A stretch of 8,298 nucleotides of DNA, from contig CAYGQD010000279.1 of NCBI GenBank assembly GCA_964351855.1, forward strand, positions 1-8,298, written 5' to 3'. This stretch comes from JBCDHN01 sp964351855. GTDB lineage: Bacteria; Verrucomicrobiota; Verrucomicrobiia; Verrucomicrobiales; DEV007. The notes under the pieces were generated by a model that ran no database searches, was not told where the DNA came from, and saw nothing but the letters and a program-made list of their open reading frames with translations. Positions 6,161 to 8,298 of the stretch are shown here, piece after piece. A program made the position numbers and the translations under genes. Every line of letters starts with the position of its first letter. Position 1 is the stretch's first letter.

Positions 6161-6189
6161 AGTGTAGAAATTTTCCGGGGATAGGGCAA
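6161..6189 (-). promoter_or_regulatory. Candidate sigma-70 promoter of the exported-protein cluster
   Basis: On the minus strand, TTGCCC (complement of 6184-6189) and TACACT (complement of 6161-6166) are separated by 17 nt, each matching consensus at 4 of 6. The predicted start near 6154 would leave a leader of only about 7-10 nt, which fits the absence of a Shine-Dalgarno before the ATGs at 6147/6144. Confidence 0.35.
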
Positions 6190-6256
6190 GCGGAACTGAT
6201 GAGAGGATCCCCTAAATCGTTTGGGAATCCCCTTTTTCAGGACATCTTAGGACCAC

Positions 6257-7093
6257 ATGATCTGGCGTTGTTGTGACCAAACCATCGATTTGACGGAGAA
6301 AGGGCTCATTATGGGCATTTTGAATGTCACTCCGGACTCTTTTTCTGACGGAGGCCGTTTTGAAGAGATCGTTCATGCGATTCAACACGCTCGGGAAATG
6401 ATCGCCCAAGGGGCCGCCATCATCGACATCGGCGGGGAATCGACCCGACCCGGAGCCGAGGCGGTTTCGACGGAAGAAGAAGGGCGGCGGGTTCTGCCCG
6501 TGATCGAAAAGCTGCGGGATCTCGGCTCGGCGGCGCTGTTATCGATCGATACGTCAAAAGCGGAAATTGCCCGGCAAGCCTGCGCCGTGGGGGCGAACAT
6601 CGTCAATGACGTCACCGCTCTTCGTGGAGACCCAGCCATGGCGGACACCGTCGCGGCGACCGGAGCGGGGCTCGTCCTCATGCACATGCAGGGCAAACCT
6701 CGGACCATGCAGCAGCGCCCGGAATACGATGATGTCCTGGCCGAAGTGCAGGATTTCTTTGCCGAGCGCCTGGAAGTGGCCGAAACGGCGGGAATCTCGC
6801 CACTTCGCGTCGTTCTCGATCCCGGGATTGGCTTTGGCAAGTCGTTGGAACACAATTTGACCCTCCTCAGATCGCTCAATCAGCTCAGCGTCGCGGATCG
6901 GCCCATTCTGCTCGGCGTCTCCCGAAAGTCGTTCTTCGGCAAACTCCTCGACGCTGATTTGAGCGAACGCTTTGCCCCCACCGTCGCCACCACCGCCCTG
7001 GCGCGATCCTTCGGCGTGCGTATCCACCGGGTTCACGACGTGAAGGCGAACCTCGACGCGATGCGCCTGGCGGAGGCGTTGTTGGGCCGTTAA
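6257..7093 (+). CDS. folP: Dihydropteroate synthase
   Basis: 278 residues, normal length for FolP. It condenses 7,8-dihydropterin pyrophosphate with p-aminobenzoate to give dihydropteroate in cytoplasmic folate synthesis, and is the target of sulfonamides. The TIM-barrel signatures are complete: MGILNVTPDSFSDGG (19-33, metal-binding Asn23), IDIGGESTRPGA (56-67), SIDTSK (96-101, pterin Asp98), VNDVTAL (116-122), MHMQGKPRTM (142-151), LDPGIGFGKSLEHN (187-200), GVSRKSF (220-226, Lys224) and RVHDVKAN (258-265). No key residue is missing. The ATG at 6257 has TTAGGA about 5 nt upstream, and its N-terminal extension matches that of other FolP proteins. No other folate gene is in the window. It is divergent from the exported-protein cluster. 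Confidence 0.98.
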   Translation: MIWRCCDQTIDLTEKGLIMGILNVTPDSFSDGGRFEEIVHAIQHAREMIAQGAAIIDIGGESTRPGAEAVSTEEEGRRVLPVIEKLRDLGSAALLSIDTSKAEIARQACAVGANIVNDVTALRGDPAMADTVAATGAGLVLMHMQGKPRTMQQRPEYDDVLAEVQDFFAERLEVAETAGISPLRVVLDPGIGFGKSLEHNLTLLRSLNQLSVADRPILLGVSRKSFFGKLLDADLSERFAPTVATTALARSFGVRIHRVHDVKANLDAMRLAEALLGR

Positions 7094-7131
7094 TCTCCTT
7101 TCCGGACGGGGTTCAAGAATTCGAAATAGGT

Positions 7132-7160
7132 TTGGACCCGGCCGATTTTTCGCTGATTAT
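7132..7160 (+). promoter_or_regulatory. Weak candidate promoter upstream of amidase
   Basis: TTGGAC (7132-7137) and GATTAT (7155-7160) are 17 nt apart, a weak match in the 132-nt gap after folP. If used, transcription would begin near 7167, giving the amidase a leader of about 60 nt. Confidence 0.25.
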
Positions 7161-7219
7161 CAAGAGTGTTGAAACGTTCACCCAGCAGAAACGCGTTCCA
7201 CATGGAACAGAAAGGAAGG

Positions 7220-7225
7220 AGTTGG
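7220..7225 (+). promoter_or_regulatory. Ribosome binding site deciding the amidase start
   Basis: The stretch GGAAGGAG ends about 4 nt before the ATG at 7226 (GGAAGGAG-TTGG-ATG). It is the best Shine-Dalgarno in the window and favours this start over the in-frame GTG at 7166 and the ATG at 7202. Confidence 0.6.
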
Positions 7226-8263
7226 ATGCTCTTCGCCCTTCTCAGCCTCATCGTTGTGGGATCGTTGGCCGCAGCTCCCAAACCATGGAAAACGACGGTG
7301 ATCGAAAAGCGTCCCTATGTGGCGATGAGCGATGTGGCGAAGGCGTATGCCTTGAAGCCGATGAGCCCACGCAAGGACCCCAAGGAAATCGGCTTCGTAG
7401 GTGAGAAGCATGCCATCATCGTGAAGGTCGGTAGTCGACAATCCTTGATCGATGGGGTGCGGCATTGGCTCTCCTTTCCCGTTTTGGTCAAGGAAGAGGG
7501 CAAGCAGGCCTACCTTTCGCTGGTCGATCTGCAAACCACCGTCATCCCCACACTGGAGCCGCTCGCGGTTTCCGGAATCGGCAAGGTCAAGACCATCGTC
7601 TTCGATCCCGGACACGGCGGGGATGATCCGGGTGGGATCGGATTGCTCGGCAACGAACGCGATTACACCCTCGATCTCGTCAAGCGGACCCGGAAGCTGC
7701 TGGAGGCAAAAGGCCATAAAGTGGTGCAAAACCGACTCACGGATTTCCGAATTCCCCTGCAAAAACGTCCCACGATGACGAAAAACTATGAAGCCCCCAT
7801 TTTCATCAGTATCCACTTCAACGCCGCTCATAATCCCAAAGCGAACGGGTTCGAGACCTTCGTGCTTCCGCCCCTGGGTGCGCCTCCTCAAGGAGCTGAG
7901 CCCGATGAAAAAGCCGACGCGGAGAAGCACCCGAATACGCCCCATGAAGCGGCCAGCTTCGTCCTCGCCAACACGATTCATCAAACGCTCCTTGGCCGAA
8001 AAGGCGAGTTCGATCGCGGGGTGAAGCGCGCCCGATTTTCCGTCCTCCGCCACGCGGAGGTCCCCGCCGTCCTCGTCGAAGGCGGTTTCCTCACCAATAA
8101 AGAGGAAGCCAAACGCATTCACGATCCCGCCTGGCGGCAACGCTTCGCCGTTGCCCTGGCCGATGGCATCGCCGCCTACGTGAAACTCGCCAATGAGCGA
8201 ACTGCGCCCTCCCGCGCCATCGATCTGAAACGAGCGCCGCTCGATGAATTCGTCCCGGAATAG
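7226..8263 (+). CDS. N-acetylmuramoyl-L-alanine amidase (Amidase_3)
   Basis: 345 residues from the ATG at 7226. Residues 1-17 are a signal peptide (MLFALLSLIVVGSLAAA), so it acts in the periplasm, cleaving the bond between N-acetylmuramic acid and the stem peptide of peptidoglycan. Residues 20-112 resemble a copper-amine-oxidase N-terminal-like β domain often placed before such amidases. The catalytic Amidase_3 domain follows (about 120-320) with zinc ligands His130 (FDPGHGG) and His197 (SIHFNA), plus Glu144 (GNERDYTLD) and catalytic Glu285 (VEGGFLTN). GVKRARFSVLR (265-275) is also typical. A Pro/Glu-rich loop (215-240) is inserted after the GFETFVLP strand. The C-terminal 25 residues are a charged tail. 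It follows folP with a 132-nt gap, on the same strand. Confidence 0.95.
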   Translation: MLFALLSLIVVGSLAAAPKPWKTTVIEKRPYVAMSDVAKAYALKPMSPRKDPKEIGFVGEKHAIIVKVGSRQSLIDGVRHWLSFPVLVKEEGKQAYLSLVDLQTTVIPTLEPLAVSGIGKVKTIVFDPGHGGDDPGGIGLLGNERDYTLDLVKRTRKLLEAKGHKVVQNRLTDFRIPLQKRPTMTKNYEAPIFISIHFNAAHNPKANGFETFVLPPLGAPPQGAEPDEKADAEKHPNTPHEAASFVLANTIHQTLLGRKGEFDRGVKRARFSVLRHAEVPAVLVEGGFLTNKEEAKRIHDPAWRQRFAVALADGIAAYVKLANERTAPSRAIDLKRAPLDEFVPE

Positions 8264-8269
8264 GCCGGG

Positions 8270-8295
8270 TTGCGGAAGGAAATCGCGCTTCGCAA
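8270..8295. other. Hairpin after the amidase gene
   Basis: TTGCG (8270-8274) and AAG (8276-8278) pair with CTTCGCAA (8288-8295) around one bulged G and a 9-nt loop. It lies just past the amidase stop. The window ends 3 nt later, so whether a T tract follows cannot be seen; it may be a terminator. Confidence 0.3.
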
Positions 8296-8298
8296 AAC

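Noticed and set aside
6177..6232. GGGGAT/ATCCCC repeats upstream of folP as an operator or attenuator
   Set aside because: One GGGGAT and two ATCCCC copies of only 6 nt; the possible stem near 6210-6226 is interrupted and weak, so chance is likely.
7178..8140. 320-codon open frame antisense to the amidase
   Set aside because: It shadows a gene with complete Amidase_3 motifs; no signature of its own.

Overview
The window looks like ordinary chromosome from a GC-rich bacterium of the Planctomycetota–Verrucomicrobiota–Chlamydiota group. Verrucomicrobiota is the better guess. This is inferred from gene content: an exported formylglycine-type sulfatase, a Tat-type exported sugar isomerase/epimerase-like protein, a DUF6807 (PmoA-like) secreted protein, a small single-RRM RNA-binding protein, and an exported protein with YD-like strands. 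There is no rRNA, tRNA, transposase, CRISPR array or phage gene.

Layout, left to right. (1) The 5' part of an RRM RNA-binding protein gene runs off the left edge on the minus strand (1-230). (2) A divergent spacer of about 260 nt leads to a plus-strand sulfatase (490-1878), followed closely by a class I glutamine amidotransferase (start 1892 or 1847). (3) The amidotransferase converges, with a 7-nt gap, on a minus-strand exported TIM-barrel isomerase/epimerase-like gene (2574-3461). That gene shares a 55-nt divergent spacer with a plus-strand DUF6807 gene (3517-4491). The spacer holds the best promoter in the window, and it predicts a leaderless DUF6807 transcript. (4) A two-hairpin spacer, one hairpin with a T7 tract on the minus strand, separates DUF6807 from a minus-strand cluster of three uncharacterised envelope proteins. 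In transcription order these are an exported YD-like protein (6144-5497), a 75-residue membrane/coiled-coil protein joined by an ATGA overlap (5500-5273), and an exported basic protein (5161-4583). (5) Divergent from the cluster on the plus strand are folP (dihydropteroate synthase, 6257-7093) and an N-acetylmuramoyl-L-alanine amidase (7226-8263).

How the genes may work together. The sulfatase, isomerase-like protein and DUF6807 protein would suit desulfation and processing of polysaccharide-derived sugars in the envelope, though no substrate can be read from the sequence. folP and the amidase are housekeeping genes (folate synthesis and cell-wall hydrolysis). The three-gene minus-strand cluster (4583-6147) is the least explained part. 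It has operon-like structure, its own candidate promoter and terminator, and no recognisable enzyme, so it is the best candidate for something undescribed. I see no strong evidence of a dramatic new system.
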